NCBI GenBank assembly: GCA_016218545.1
Contig: JACRDQ010000017.1
Coordinates: 1 to 60,434, forward strand
Reading direction: 5' to 3'
Source: Elusimicrobiota bacterium
GTDB lineage: Bacteria; Elusimicrobiota; Elusimicrobia; UBA1565; UBA9628
Length of the DNA stretch: 60,434 nt
Shown here: piece after piece, positions 1-8,270 of the stretch
Layout: each line of letters starts with the position of its first letter
Position numbering within the stretch: position 1 is the stretch's first letter
Notes under the pieces: generated by a model
Told to the model about the DNA's origin: nothing
What the model saw: the letters and a program-made list of their open reading frames with translations, nothing else
The model's database searches: none
Position numbers and translations under genes: made by a program

Positions 1-842
1 AGGGTCTGCTCGCGCTCGTCGTGCCCGCCGCCGATGCCCGCGAAGCGGTGGCGGCCCACGGCGTCCAACTCGTCGACGAAGATGACCGAGGGGGCGGCCT
101 TCTTGGCCTGGTCGAAGAGGTCGCGCACGCGCGAGGCGCCCACGCCCACGAACATCTCCACGAACTCCGAGGCCGAGGCCATGAAGAACGGCACCCCGGC
201 CTCGCCCGCGACCGCGCGGGCCAGCAGGGTCTTGCCCGTGCCCGGCGCGCCGAAGAGGAGCACGCCGCGGGGCATCTTGCCCCCCAGCTTCTGGAACCTG
301 TCCGGGCTCTTGAGGAACTCGACGACCTCCTGGAGCTCCTCCTTGGACTCGTCGCAGCCCGCCACGTCGGCGAAGGTGGTCTTCTTGGCCTTCTTGTCGT
401 CGACCAGCCGGGCGCGGCTGCGGCCGAAGGACATGGCCTGCTTGCCCCCGACCTGGACCTGCCGCACCACGAGGAACCACCACAGGCCGAAGAAGAGCAC
501 GATCCAGCCCACGTTGACGATGATGCTCATCACCCAGCTGCGGTCCGGCTCGCCCTGGAAGTGGGGGACCTTGGAGGCCTCCATGTCCTCGACGAGCTTG
601 AGGTCCGGCATGGGGATGGTCTTGAAGCGCTGGGTCGCGCCGCCCGTCTCCTTGAGCTCGCCGCGGATGAGGTCGGAGCGCACCCGCACCTCGGTCACGG
701 CGCCGGCCCTGACCTTGGCCTTGAACTCGGAGTACGGGATCTCCTTCTCGGCCGGAGGGGCCTTCATGTTCTGGACGACCAGGATGAGGAAGATGAAGGC
801 AAGCCCCCAGAGCAGGAGCTGCTTGGCGTTCTTATTTTCCAC
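1..842 (-). CDS. ftsH: ATP-dependent zinc metalloprotease FtsH, N-terminal part (cut by window edge)
   Basis: Membrane-anchored AAA+ protease that degrades misfolded membrane and regulatory proteins. The first 280 residues are present, read from GTG at 842. Two membrane segments (about residues 7-26 and 104-127) bracket an extracytoplasmic loop. The AAA+ domain follows, with Walker A GAPGTGKT (198-205), Walker B VIFVDELD (253-260) and the [10 protein letters not shown] stretch at the window edge. The HEXXH protease domain lies outside the window. The start overlaps the 3' end of hpt by 11 bases, so the two are co-transcribed, the hpt-ftsH order known in many bacteria. Family assignment is secure; the GTG start is inferred from the overlap and from the membrane segment beginning at once. 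Confidence 0.95.
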   Translation of the reverse strand, partial: MENKNAKQLLLWGLAFIFLILVVQNMKAPPAEKEIPYSEFKAKVRAGAVTEVRVRSDLIRGELKETGGATQRFKTIPMPDLKLVEDMEASKVPHFQGEPDRSWVMSIIVNVGWIVLFFGLWWFLVVRQVQVGGKQAMSFGRSRARLVDDKKAKKTTFADVAGCDESKEELQEVVEFLKSPDRFQKLGGKMPRGVLLFGAPGTGKTLLARAVAGEAGVPFFMASASEFVEMFVGVGASRVRDLFDQAKKAAPSVIFVDELDAVGRHRFAGIGGGHDEREQT

Positions 843-1386
843 CGTTGGACCTCATGACGCCGACATAGGGAAGGTTGCGGAACCGCTCGTTGTGGTCCAA
901 CCCGAAGCCGACGACGAATTCGTTGGGGATGTCGAAACCGACGTACTTGACCGGCACCGAGACCTTCCTGCAGGAGGGCTTGTTGAGGAACGAGCAGGTC
1001 TCCACGGACCTGGGCCCGCGGGTCTTGAAGTTCTCGAGGAGGTAATGGAGCGTCAGGCCCGTGTCCACGATGTCCTCGACGATGAGGATGTCCTTGCCCT
1101 CGGGGTTCTCGCGCAGGTCCAGGGTCAGCCTCACCACCCCGCTGGACTTGGTCCCCGTATAGGAGGAGACGCCGATGAAGTCCACGCAGCAGTCCCCGGA
1201 GACCGACCGCATGAGGTCCCCGAGGACGATGACGCTCCCCTTGAGCACGCTCACCATGGTCAGGCAGCGGCCGCTGTAATCCCGCGAGATCTGGGCCCCC
1301 AATTCCGCTATCCGAGCCTTGATCTGGCGCTCGGTGAGGAGGACCTTCTCGATGTCCGGGTGGGACGTATGGGTTCGGTCTGACAT
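832..1386 (-). CDS. hpt: Hypoxanthine(-guanine) phosphoribosyltransferase
   Basis: Purine salvage enzyme joining hypoxanthine or guanine to PRPP to give IMP or GMP. It has 184 residues, the normal size. The PRPP-binding signature [11 protein letters not shown] is intact, and the flexible-loop region [12 protein letters not shown] and the C-terminal [19 protein letters not shown] typical of bacterial Hpt are visible. It is the first gene of a minus-strand pair with ftsH. A sigma70-like promoter lies just upstream (1405-1433), divergent from the glycosyltransferase gene. Confidence 0.95.
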   Translation of the reverse strand: MSDRTHTSHPDIEKVLLTERQIKARIAELGAQISRDYSGRCLTMVSVLKGSVIVLGDLMRSVSGDCCVDFIGVSSYTGTKSSGVVRLTLDLRENPEGKDILIVEDIVDTGLTLHYLLENFKTRGPRSVETCSFLNKPSCRKVSVPVKYVGFDIPNEFVVGFGLDHNERFRNLPYVGVMRSNGGK

Positions 1387-1404
1387 CTCGAAAAATGAAC
1401 GGAT

Positions 1405-1433
1405 AGGATAGCTTTATTGGCCTGGGTAATCAA
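1405..1433 (-). promoter_or_regulatory. Sigma70-like promoter of hpt-ftsH
   Basis: On the minus strand TTGATT (1433-1428) is followed after exactly 17 bases by TATCCT (1410-1405), leaving an 18-base gap to the hpt ATG. It is one of the few promoters in the window with both a recognisable -35 and -10. Confidence 0.55.
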
Positions 1434-1458
1434 GAAAAAGCCCCAGCCCCATATTATC

Positions 1459-1464
1459 TACAAT
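1459..1464 (+). promoter_or_regulatory. -10 box (TACAAT) of the glycosyltransferase gene, near-leaderless
   Basis: TACAAT is separated by 8 bases from the ATG at 1473. No Shine-Dalgarno sequence lies between, so transcription would begin at or next to the start codon. An inverted repeat CATATT/AATATG (1450-1455, 1461-1466) overlaps it. No clear -35 is seen. Confidence 0.4.
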
Positions 1465-1472
1465 ATGGCCCC

Positions 1473-3650
1473 ATGGCGAAGAAGCGGCGGCAGCCTGACC
1501 CGGCCTCCGCCCTTCCGAGCGCCCCGCCCGCCCTGGAGTGGCGCCTCCGCCCGGCCTCGACCGGCGCCGCGGCCTTCCTCGTCATCGTCGTGTCCTCGGT
1601 CCTCTTCTACTCCAAGATGCCCTCGGAGCAGCTGCGCCTCTTCTGGTCGCACGCCTTCGACGTCATCCCGCCCGTGTTCGACGCCTCGGCCTCGGCAGCT
1701 TGGCTCTGGCTGAAGACCTGCCTGGGCCTGGCCCTGCTCCACCTCTCGGCCTGGGGCCTGGGCCGCCTGGGACTCAAGGGGCTCGGGGTGGAGCCCGAGG
1801 ACCGGCTCAACGCCTTCCTTCTGGCCTCGGCTCTGGGCTGGGGAGCGCTCGGTCTGGCCATGCTGGGTCTGGGCCTGGCAGGGCTGTGGCGGGGACCGGT
1901 CCTGGTCCTGGTCCTTGGACCCGGCCTGGCGGCTCTTGCCTTCGAACTCTTCCTGGGAGACCGCAGCTCCCCAGCCTCCCCAGGCGCCTCCAGCCGGTGG
2001 ACAGGCTGGGAAGGCTTCCTCGCATCCTTCCTCCTGGTCCTGGCAGGCTTCGACCTCTTCGCCAGCTTCATGCCCGAGATCTTCTACGACGCGCTCGTCT
2101 ACCACCTGGGCCTGCCCGAACTCTATTGGACCAAGGGCGGCATCGTGCCCGCGCCGGAGCTCCTCTATTCGGGCCTGCCCCTCATGGTCCAGATGCTCTA
2201 CTCCATGGCCCTGCCCCTGGGCGGGGACGTCCTGTGCCGGGCCCTGCACTGGTCCTTCGGAGTCGAGACCCTGTTCCTCACCTTCGCCCTGGGCCGCGGC
2301 CTCGGCGGCCGGACCGCGGGCTTGCTCGCCGCCTGCCTCTTCTACGGCATCCCGCTCGTGTCCGCCCTGTCCTGGAAGGCCGCGGTGGAGCACGGCCAAG
2401 CCGTGTTCCAGACCGCGGCGTTCCTGTGCCTGGCAGCCTCGGCGTCCAGGACCGAGAAGACCGGCCCCTGGGCCGTGCTGGCCGGCCTGCTGGCCGGGTT
2501 CGCCATGGGCTCCAAGTATCAGGCTTGGCCCCTCCTGCCCATCCTCGTCCCGGTCCTTTGGTGGACCTGGAAGGACCGGCCCCAGAGGAGGCGGGACCTG
2601 CTCCTCTTTGCCGGCAGCGCGGCCCTGATGACCCTGCCCTGGTGCCTCAAGAACGTCCTGCACTACGGCAACCCGGTCTACCCCGTCCTGGCCGAGCGCT
2701 TCGGCCAAGCCCCGTTCCCCAGATGGCGCGAGCTCATGGGAGACGCCGAGGCAGTGCGCCTCGCGGAGGTCCTGGGCTCGGCCAAGAGCCTGAGCTTCTG
2801 GCTCACGCATCCCTGGCGCATCCCCTTCGAGAACATGGACCACGGCTCCATCCTCTTCATGGTCCTGCCCGTGGCCCTGCTGGCCAGGTTCCGGCCGGGA
2901 GCCCCGGCTCTCCTGTGGCTCTCCTGGCTGGGGTTGTGGCTCTCCTGGAGCCTGACGACCCGCATGCTCCGCTACTGCCTGCCCAACATCCCCCTGGCCT
3001 GCGCCCTGACCGCGGCCGCCCTGGAGACGGGCTTCAGCCCGAGGCTGCGCTCCATGCTGAGGGCCGGCCTCGTCTATGTCCTGACCTTCGAGGCGGTCTA
3101 TGCCATGACCTGGTTCTACGCCCTGCGGGCGGCGCCGGTCGTGCTCGGCCGCCAGGGCGCGTCGGAGTACCTGAGCCGGGCCCACCCCTCCTACCACTGC
3201 CCGGTCCAGCCGGCCATCGACTTCGTCAACGCCCAGACCCCTCCCGGAGCCAAGGTCCTCTTCCTCGGCGAGGCCCGTCGCTACGGCATCAAGAGGGAGG
3301 CCGTGGTCATGAGCTACTACGACGAGTATCCCCTGCAGTGGTGGCTGGACAAGAGCTCCTCGTCCGAGGACATCCGCCGCTCCATGGCCGAGGCCGGCGT
3401 CACCCACATCCTCGTCAACCGCCTCGAGCTCTCCCGCTGGCAGGCCCCGGGCCGCAAGTACTTGCGGGTCGACGAGGAGCAGAAGTCCCGCTGGAACGAG
3501 TTCATGTCCACGCGCGCCCGGCCCGTCTTCACCAAGCGCATCCCTGAGACCGGACAACCGGTCGAGTCCCACACCGTGGTCTACGAGCTCGACCTCTCCA
3601 CCGCCGCCGCGGCCCGGGCCCGCCCCGCCCCCGGGATCCTCAAGCGCTAG
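1473..3650 (+). CDS. Polytopic membrane glycosyltransferase-like protein (GT-C fold, GT39/ArnT-like)
   Basis: A 725-residue protein with a short basic cytoplasmic N-terminus, about a dozen hydrophobic segments and a soluble C-terminal domain from roughly residue 560. The stretch FYDALVYHLGLPELY (about residue 205-220), with an acidic residue in the first extracytoplasmic loop, is typical of GT-C enzymes that take sugars from polyprenyl-phosphate donors. The family usually glycosylates lipids, polysaccharides or proteins outside the inner membrane; the substrate here is unknown. The C-terminal part (PAIDFVNAQTPPGAKVLFLGEARRYGI) resembles the soluble domain of related envelope proteins. It stands alone, divergent from hpt. 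Fold class is fairly sure, exact family is not. Confidence 0.65.
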   Translation: MAKKRRQPDPASALPSAPPALEWRLRPASTGAAAFLVIVVSSVLFYSKMPSEQLRLFWSHAFDVIPPVFDASASAAWLWLKTCLGLALLHLSAWGLGRLGLKGLGVEPEDRLNAFLLASALGWGALGLAMLGLGLAGLWRGPVLVLVLGPGLAALAFELFLGDRSSPASPGASSRWTGWEGFLASFLLVLAGFDLFASFMPEIFYDALVYHLGLPELYWTKGGIVPAPELLYSGLPLMVQMLYSMALPLGGDVLCRALHWSFGVETLFLTFALGRGLGGRTAGLLAACLFYGIPLVSALSWKAAVEHGQAVFQTAAFLCLAASASRTEKTGPWAVLAGLLAGFAMGSKYQAWPLLPILVPVLWWTWKDRPQRRRDLLLFAGSAALMTLPWCLKNVLHYGNPVYPVLAERFGQAPFPRWRELMGDAEAVRLAEVLGSAKSLSFWLTHPWRIPFENMDHGSILFMVLPVALLARFRPGAPALLWLSWLGLWLSWSLTTRMLRYCLPNIPLACALTAAALETGFSPRLRSMLRAGLVYVLTFEAVYAMTWFYALRAAPVVLGRQGASEYLSRAHPSYHCPVQPAIDFVNAQTPPGAKVLFLGEARRYGIKREAVVMSYYDEYPLQWWLDKSSSSEDIRRSMAEAGVTHILVNRLELSRWQAPGRKYLRVDEEQKSRWNEFMSTRARPVFTKRIPETGQPVESHTVVYELDLSTAAAARARPAPGILKR

Positions 3651-4017
3651 CCAGTCTCCTTGCGCAGGCAGAGCGCGAAGTTTTGTCGCATTCCCTGCCG
3701 GATGCGCCAGGGCTAGCGCAGTCCTCTTCGATCTCCCAAAAGCATTGGGGCAATGCGACATAACCTCCGACGGAGAATTTCTAGAATCGGCTCCGGCACT
3801 GTCAAGCGAGGGGCATGCATGGGAGGCCGGGTGAGGATTCAGAAAATCTCGACGAGGGTTTTGTCGTAATCGACCCGGATTTTCTGCCGATCGATGAGTC
3901 AGGTTCTTTCTTCGGGCACGAAGAGGGGAATGCGACAAAACCGGGGCCAAGGCGGACCTATGGATGGCGGCTATGCAGAAATCCTTTAATCTCCGGGCCG
4001 CTTCCAAGGAGACGACC
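3651..4017. other. Noncoding region with several inverted repeats, upstream of tricorn gene
   Basis: This 367-base stretch has no convincing gene and is less GC-rich than its surroundings. It holds a 16-bp perfect inverted repeat (3680-3695 versus 3926-3941), hairpins GCATTG/CAATGC (3742-3756) and CTCCG/CGGAG (3765-3775), and a 9-bp pair CAGAAAATC/GATTTTCTG around 3840-3884. Four copies of an AATGCGACA-like word lie inside. It could be a decayed miniature mobile element, a regulatory region or a structured RNA. A Shine-Dalgarno AAGGAG for the next gene lies at the end. Confidence 0.6.
3680..3941. repeat. 262-bp segment bounded by 16-bp perfect terminal inverted repeats
   Basis: GTTTTGTCGCATTCCC at 3680-3695 is the exact reverse complement of GGGAATGCGACAAAAC at 3926-3941. 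Partial internal copies occur at 3751-3764 (CAATGCGACATAAC) and 3858-3870 (GTTTTGTCGTAAT). The layout resembles a MITE, but no target-site duplication is visible and no transposase is nearby. Confidence 0.5.
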
Positions 4018-7000
4018 ATGAACGATCTCAACGAAGGCTACCTGCGCCACCCCTCCATCCACAAGGACACGGTCGCGTTCGTGTGCGAGGACTCCCTGTG
4101 GACGGCCTCGATCAAGGACGGCTCGGCCGCGAGGCTGACGCACTGGCCGGGCGAGGTGCGCTTCCCCCGCATCTCCCCCGACGGCAAGTGGATCGCCTTC
4201 ACCTCCACCAAGGAGGACACGGCCAACCTCTACGTCATCCCGGCGGCAGGCGGCGAGGCCCGCAGGCTGACCTGGCACAACGCGGCCACGGTCTGCGCGG
4301 GCTGGACGCCCGACAGCCGCAAGGTGCTCTTCCGCAGCTCCATGGCCAGCCCCACCCCGCGCGAGACGAGGCTCTTCACGGCCGCGCTCTCCGACGGCGC
4401 CGTGGCCGAGCTACCGGTGGGGCCCGCGATCACGGCCGCGCTGCACCCGGATTCAAGGCGCGTGGTGATCGGCAGGAACTACCTCGACCCGGCCGGCTGG
4501 AAGCGCTACCGCGGCGGCCTCTGCGGCGTGCTCTGGTCCGGGGACCTGCGCGCGAAGACCTTCCGCAAGCTCGTGGAGCTCCCCGGCAACGCGGTCTCCC
4601 CCATGTGGGTGGGCGGCCGCGTCTTCTTCCTCTCGGACCACGAGGACCACGGCAACATCTACTCCGTCAAGCCCGACGGCTCGGACTTGAAGCGCCACAC
4701 GCACCACATGGACTTCTACGCGCGCTTCCCCTGCACGGACGGGCGGAGGATCGTCTACCAGAAGGCGGCCGAGCTCTGGCTGCTGGACCCTTCCTCGGGC
4801 GAGCGCAGGCTCCGCATCCGCACGGCCAGCGCCAAGACCGGGCTGGCCCGGAAGTTCGTCTCCGCCAGCCGCTACCTCACCGAGTACGGGCTCGACCCCA
4901 AGGGCTCCTCCTGCCTCCTCACCTCCCGCGGCAAGCCCTTCGCCCTCTCCCACTGGGAGGGAGCGGTGCGCCAGCTCGGCTTGCGGCAAGGGGTGCGCTA
5001 CCGCCTCTCCGCGTGGCTCCACGACGGCAAGCGCGTCCTCACGGTCAGCGACGAGGGCGGAGAGGAGCGGCTCGAGGTCTGGGACAGCCGGACCGGTCTG
5101 CGCCTGGAACGCCTCGACAAGCTCGGCACGGGCTTCCTCTGGGAGCTCTCGGCCTCGCCCAAGGAGGACAAGGCCGCGGCCTGCGACGAGCGCAACCGCC
5201 TGCACCTCATCGACTTGAAGAAGGGGACCTCCGAGGTCATCGACTCCAGCGCCGTCTGGGAGATCTCGGACCTCGCCTGGTCCGGGGACGGCCGCTGCCT
5301 CGCCTACGCCAAGCCGGAGCGCACGCACGGCGAGTTCTTCTTCGGCAGCTCCATCAAGGTCTACGACCTCAAGACCGGCAAGTCCCACAGCGTCACGGAC
5401 TGCGAGTTCCACAACCGGGCGCCGGTCTTCGACCCCGAGGGCCGCTACCTGGCCTTCCTCTCCTACCGGCACTTCAACCCGGTCATGGACTCCGCGGAGC
5501 TCAACGCGACCTTCTACCACATGACCAAGCCCTACCTGGTCACCCTGAAGGCCTCGGAGTACTCCCCCCTCTTCCCCATGCCCAAGCCTGAGCAGAAGGC
5601 CGGGGCCAAGAAGGGCAAGCCCAAGGAGACCGTCTTCTCCATCGACTTCGACGGCATCGCGGACCGCGTGGAGGAGGTCCCGGTCAAGGAGGGCGACTAC
5701 GCCAGGCTCGCCGCGGTCAAGGGCAAGCTCCTCCTGCTCTGCACGCCCAAGACCGGCATGCTCGGCCAGGACTGGACCGGGACGAGCGACAAGCCCTCGT
5801 CCTCCATCGAGGCCTGGGACTTCGCCAACCGCAAGCACGACGTCGTCTGCAGCGGGGTCTCGGACTTCGCCTTGAGCGCCAACGGCGAGAAGATGCTCAT
5901 CCGCGTGGAGAAGCGCCTGCGCGTGGTCAAGGCCGGCGACAAGCCCCCGGCGGATTCCGCGGGCGAGAACCCCGGACCGGAGAGCGGCTGGCTGGACTTG
6001 AGCCGCATCCGCCTGGAGATCGAGCCCGCCCAGGAGTGGCGGCAGATCTACCGGCAGGCCTGGCGCGACCAGCGCGACTTCTTCTGGACCCGGGACCTCG
6101 CGGGCGTGGATTGGAAGGGCGTGCGCGACCGCTACCTGCCGCTCCTCGACAAGGTCGCCACGCGCGCGGAGCTCTCGGACCTCCTGTGGGACATGCAGGG
6201 AGAGCTCAACACCTCGCACGCCTACGAGTTCGGGGGAGACTACGCGGCGCCGCCCGCCTACCGCATCGGCCTGCTCGGCGCGGACCTCGAGCGCGACCCT
6301 TCCTCGGGCCGGGTCCGCTTCAAGAGGATCTACCGCGGCGACTCCTGGATCAAGGGCCACGGCTCGCCTCTTCGAGCCCCGGGCGTCAACGTCAAGGAGG
6401 GCGACTACCTCCTGGCCGTAGACGGCGTCGAGGTCAAGGCCCCGCTCCAGCCCCACGCCCTCCTGGCCCACCGGGTGGACTGCATGGTGACCCTACGCGT
6501 GGGCGCCTCTCCGGACCCCGCCAAGGCGCGCGAGGTCACGGTGCGCACCCTCTCCGACGAGTCCAAGGCCCGGTACCGGGAGTGGGTCCGGGCCAACCGC
6601 GAGCTCGTCAAGGAGCACTCGGGAGGAAGGCTCGGCTACATCCACATCCCGGACATGAGCTGCCAGGGCTTGATCGAGTTCCACCGCGCCCTCTACACCG
6701 AGTCCGCCAAGGACGGGCTCATCGTGGACGTCCGCTTCAACGGCGGGGGCTTCGTCTCCGGCATGATCGTCAGCAAGCTCGCGCGCCGTCCCGTGGGCTA
6801 CGGCCGCAGGCGCTCGGGCCTGCCCGTGGCCTACCCGGAGCACGCGGTGCGCGGTCCCATCGTGGCGATCTGCGACGAGCGCTGCGGCTCGGACGGGGAC
6901 ATCTTCTCCCAGGCCTTCAAGGCCCTCAAGCTGGGCGTGCTCGTGGGCAAGAGGACCTGGGGCGGGGTGGTGGGCATCGACGGCAGGCGGCGCTTCGTAG

Positions 7001-7293
7001 ACCAAGGCCTGGCCACCCAGCCCGAGTACGCGTTCTGGTTCCACGGCGCGGGCTGGGGCGTGGAGAACCGCGGGGTGGACCCGGACATCGAGGTGGAGTG
7101 GGACCCGGCCTCCTTCGCTGCCGGCGAGGACCCCCAGCTCGAGAAGGCCGTGGAGGTCGCCATGGAGCGCCTCAAGACCGGCGAGGGCGGGCCTCCCGAC
7201 CTGGGACCTGCGCCCAGCAAGGCTCCCAGGCCTTTGACGAAGTATGCTGGTGTCAGACGTGGAGAAACGAAGACTTCAGACCTTCACGTCTGA
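4018..7293 (+). CDS. Tricorn-type protease (S41 family)
   Basis: Large self-compartmentalising peptidase that degrades oligopeptides downstream of the main proteases. It has 1091 residues, close to the archaeal and actinobacterial homologues. Beta-propeller repeats fill the first 650 or so residues (for example RFPRISPDGKWIAFTSTKED), followed by a core segment with SH (S733, H734), a PDZ-like domain around 790-840 and the S41 core. The nucleophile lies in CGSDGD (S958, D959) and the charge-relay Glu in GWGVENRGVDPD (E1016), so the tetrad appears complete. The ATG at 4018 is preferred over the one at 3964 because AAGGAG precedes it by 6 bases and the protein then begins as in homologues. No signal peptide is seen, so it is cytoplasmic. 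Confidence 0.93.
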   Translation: MNDLNEGYLRHPSIHKDTVAFVCEDSLWTASIKDGSAARLTHWPGEVRFPRISPDGKWIAFTSTKEDTANLYVIPAAGGEARRLTWHNAATVCAGWTPDSRKVLFRSSMASPTPRETRLFTAALSDGAVAELPVGPAITAALHPDSRRVVIGRNYLDPAGWKRYRGGLCGVLWSGDLRAKTFRKLVELPGNAVSPMWVGGRVFFLSDHEDHGNIYSVKPDGSDLKRHTHHMDFYARFPCTDGRRIVYQKAAELWLLDPSSGERRLRIRTASAKTGLARKFVSASRYLTEYGLDPKGSSCLLTSRGKPFALSHWEGAVRQLGLRQGVRYRLSAWLHDGKRVLTVSDEGGEERLEVWDSRTGLRLERLDKLGTGFLWELSASPKEDKAAACDERNRLHLIDLKKGTSEVIDSSAVWEISDLAWSGDGRCLAYAKPERTHGEFFFGSSIKVYDLKTGKSHSVTDCEFHNRAPVFDPEGRYLAFLSYRHFNPVMDSAELNATFYHMTKPYLVTLKASEYSPLFPMPKPEQKAGAKKGKPKETVFSIDFDGIADRVEEVPVKEGDYARLAAVKGKLLLLCTPKTGMLGQDWTGTSDKPSSSIEAWDFANRKHDVVCSGVSDFALSANGEKMLIRVEKRLRVVKAGDKPPADSAGENPGPESGWLDLSRIRLEIEPAQEWRQIYRQAWRDQRDFFWTRDLAGVDWKGVRDRYLPLLDKVATRAELSDLLWDMQGELNTSHAYEFGGDYAAPPAYRIGLLGADLERDPSSGRVRFKRIYRGDSWIKGHGSPLRAPGVNVKEGDYLLAVDGVEVKAPLQPHALLAHRVDCMVTLRVGASPDPAKAREVTVRTLSDESKARYREWVRANRELVKEHSGGRLGYIHIPDMSCQGLIEFHRALYTESAKDGLIVDVRFNGGGFVSGMIVSKLARRPVGYGRRRSGLPVAYPEHAVRGPIVAICDERCGSDGDIFSQAFKALKLGVLVGKRTWGGVVGIDGRRRFVDQGLATQPEYAFWFHGAGWGVENRGVDPDIEVEWDPASFAAGEDPQLEKAVEVAMERLKTGEGGPPDLGPAPSKAPRPLTKYAGVRRGETKTSDLHV

Positions 7294-7297
7294 CACC
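7249..7297. terminator. 13-bp perfect inverted repeat between convergent genes (terminator or REP-like)
   Basis: GGTGTCAGACGTG (7249-7261) pairs perfectly with CACGTCTGACACC (7285-7297) across a 23-base loop. The tricorn stop codon (7291-7293) lies within the right arm, and the convergent metallopeptidase gene ends at 7306. No T-run follows on either strand, so a dispersed palindromic repeat captured at the gene end is as likely as a terminator. Confidence 0.5.
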
Positions 7298-7305
7298 ATC
7301 CCAGA

Positions 7306-7902
7306 CTAACGACAGCGCGGGGGAACGATGCCGGGGGTCAGGTACTCGTCCCGGAACCGGGTCTGGTAACCGACGGCCTCGCCTTCCTCGGCGTCCGAGA
7401 ACTGATCCATGGGGAAGTCCTTGTACTTGACCTGGAAGAAGTGCACGTACTCGTGCGCGAGCGAGTCGTCCAGGAACCTCTTGAGCTTGGAGTAGTACGC
7501 GGCGTCGGCCATCAGATAGACCTCGTTGGTCGGGGGCGTATAGGCGTTGAGGAACATGTCGGGCCGCATCCCCCACTGGGGCGCGACCGCGTCCTGGAAG
7601 CGCTTGAGCGGGGTGTCGCTCTCCAGGCGCAGGGCCGGGGCCGGGATCTCGTCCTTGAGGGTCAGGCCCATCATGTCCGCGACCGTGGCCAGGATGCAGG
7701 CAGGGTCGTACTTCAGGGTCGCCCACTTCTTGGGGGCAGGGGCCTTGGCTGCCATGACCTGGCTTGAGGTCATGGCGCCCTTGAAGCCCGCGACCAGAGC
7801 CTTGAGCTCCCCCTGCCTGGCCCAATCAGATGCCGGTGCTTGAGCCGCGGCCTGCAATGAGAACGCCAGGAGACCCGCGAGCGCCAGGGCGATGTTCTTC
7901 AT
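7306..7902 (-). CDS. Small secreted putative zinc metallopeptidase (HEXXH)
   Basis: A 198-residue protein with a clear signal peptide (residues 1-21, ending AAAQA). It carries an HEXXH motif, HEYVH (150-154) in LAHEYVHFFQ, and E175 in the following EEGEAVGYQ segment could be the third zinc ligand, as in gluzincin-like enzymes. Not assigned to a named family; the substrate is unknown. It ends 12 bases from the convergent tricorn gene. The upstream region shares a bipartite element with the secreted-protein gene at 40369-40959. The -10 TATCCT (7914-7909) lies only 6 bases before the ATG, which suggests a leaderless message. Confidence 0.6.
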   Translation of the reverse strand: MKNIALALAGLLAFSLQAAAQAPASDWARQGELKALVAGFKGAMTSSQVMAAKAPAPKKWATLKYDPACILATVADMMGLTLKDEIPAPALRLESDTPLKRFQDAVAPQWGMRPDMFLNAYTPPTNEVYLMADAAYYSKLKRFLDDSLAHEYVHFFQVKYKDFPMDQFSDAEEGEAVGYQTRFRDEYLTPGIVPPRCR

Positions 7903-8270
7903 ACCAATAGGATAGCCTTGGCAGAGGTCCGGAGGGAGGGTCAGGGGTCCCGGATGAAGGGGGGCCCTTGGACCCTCTCGCTCCAGCCCGGACTGTTCAT
8001 TGTCCGACTGACCCCGCGTAAGGATGATGATTCCAGGTTTCTGGAAAATGGCGACCTGTTGGGAATATTATTCAACAGAATGCGACATTTCTTGCATGCT
8101 TACCTTCAGCGCTGGCACATCTGTCCGGGGAAAAAATGAAAGAGCCCTCCGTCTTGTGTAGAATTGGGTTGTCTAGGCTCAATTCTATCGACTGCGCTGG
8201 AGGTAAACGACAAGAAATCACTATGCCAACAAGATCTTTCCGCAAAAGGGTCGCCACTTCCAGGGAAGCC
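7903..8270. other. Noncoding region between two minus-strand genes
   Basis: No supported gene is seen in these 368 bases. The left part holds the shared promoter element and a GC-rich imperfect palindrome, GTCCGG (7927-7932)/CCGGAC (7988-7993) enclosing GAGGGTC (7936-7942)/GACCCTC (7971-7977). From about 8020 the DNA is AT-richer and contains a hairpin TGTTG/CAACA (8057-8077), an AATGCGACA word (8079-8087) and a hairpin TAGAATTG/CAATTCTA (8159-8187). Short plus-strand reading frames here run on antisense to the TPR gene and are not convincing. Confidence 0.5.
7909..7951 (-). promoter_or_regulatory. Bipartite promoter element shared with 40963-41005
   Basis: Minus-strand CAAGGCTATCCT (7920-7909) contains a -10-like TATCCT 6 bases before the ATG. 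Fifteen bases further upstream lies GGGACCCCTGACCCTC (7951-7936). The same two blocks at the same spacing occur upstream of the secreted-protein gene ending at 40959: 12/12 and 14/16 identical. The upstream block sits about where a -35 or activator site would be. Confidence 0.5.

Noticed and set aside
3815..4021. 68-codon plus-strand ORF with an acidic, protein-like start (EDSENLDEGFVVIDPDFLP)
   Set aside because: It runs through the inverted-repeat arms, has no proper Shine-Dalgarno and no family; kept only as a possible decayed fragment.
1458..4031. 857-codon minus-strand open frame opposite the glycosyltransferase gene
   Set aside because: Low-complexity Gly/Gln/Ala translation without any domain, antisense to a coherent membrane protein; long antisense frames are expected at this GC content.
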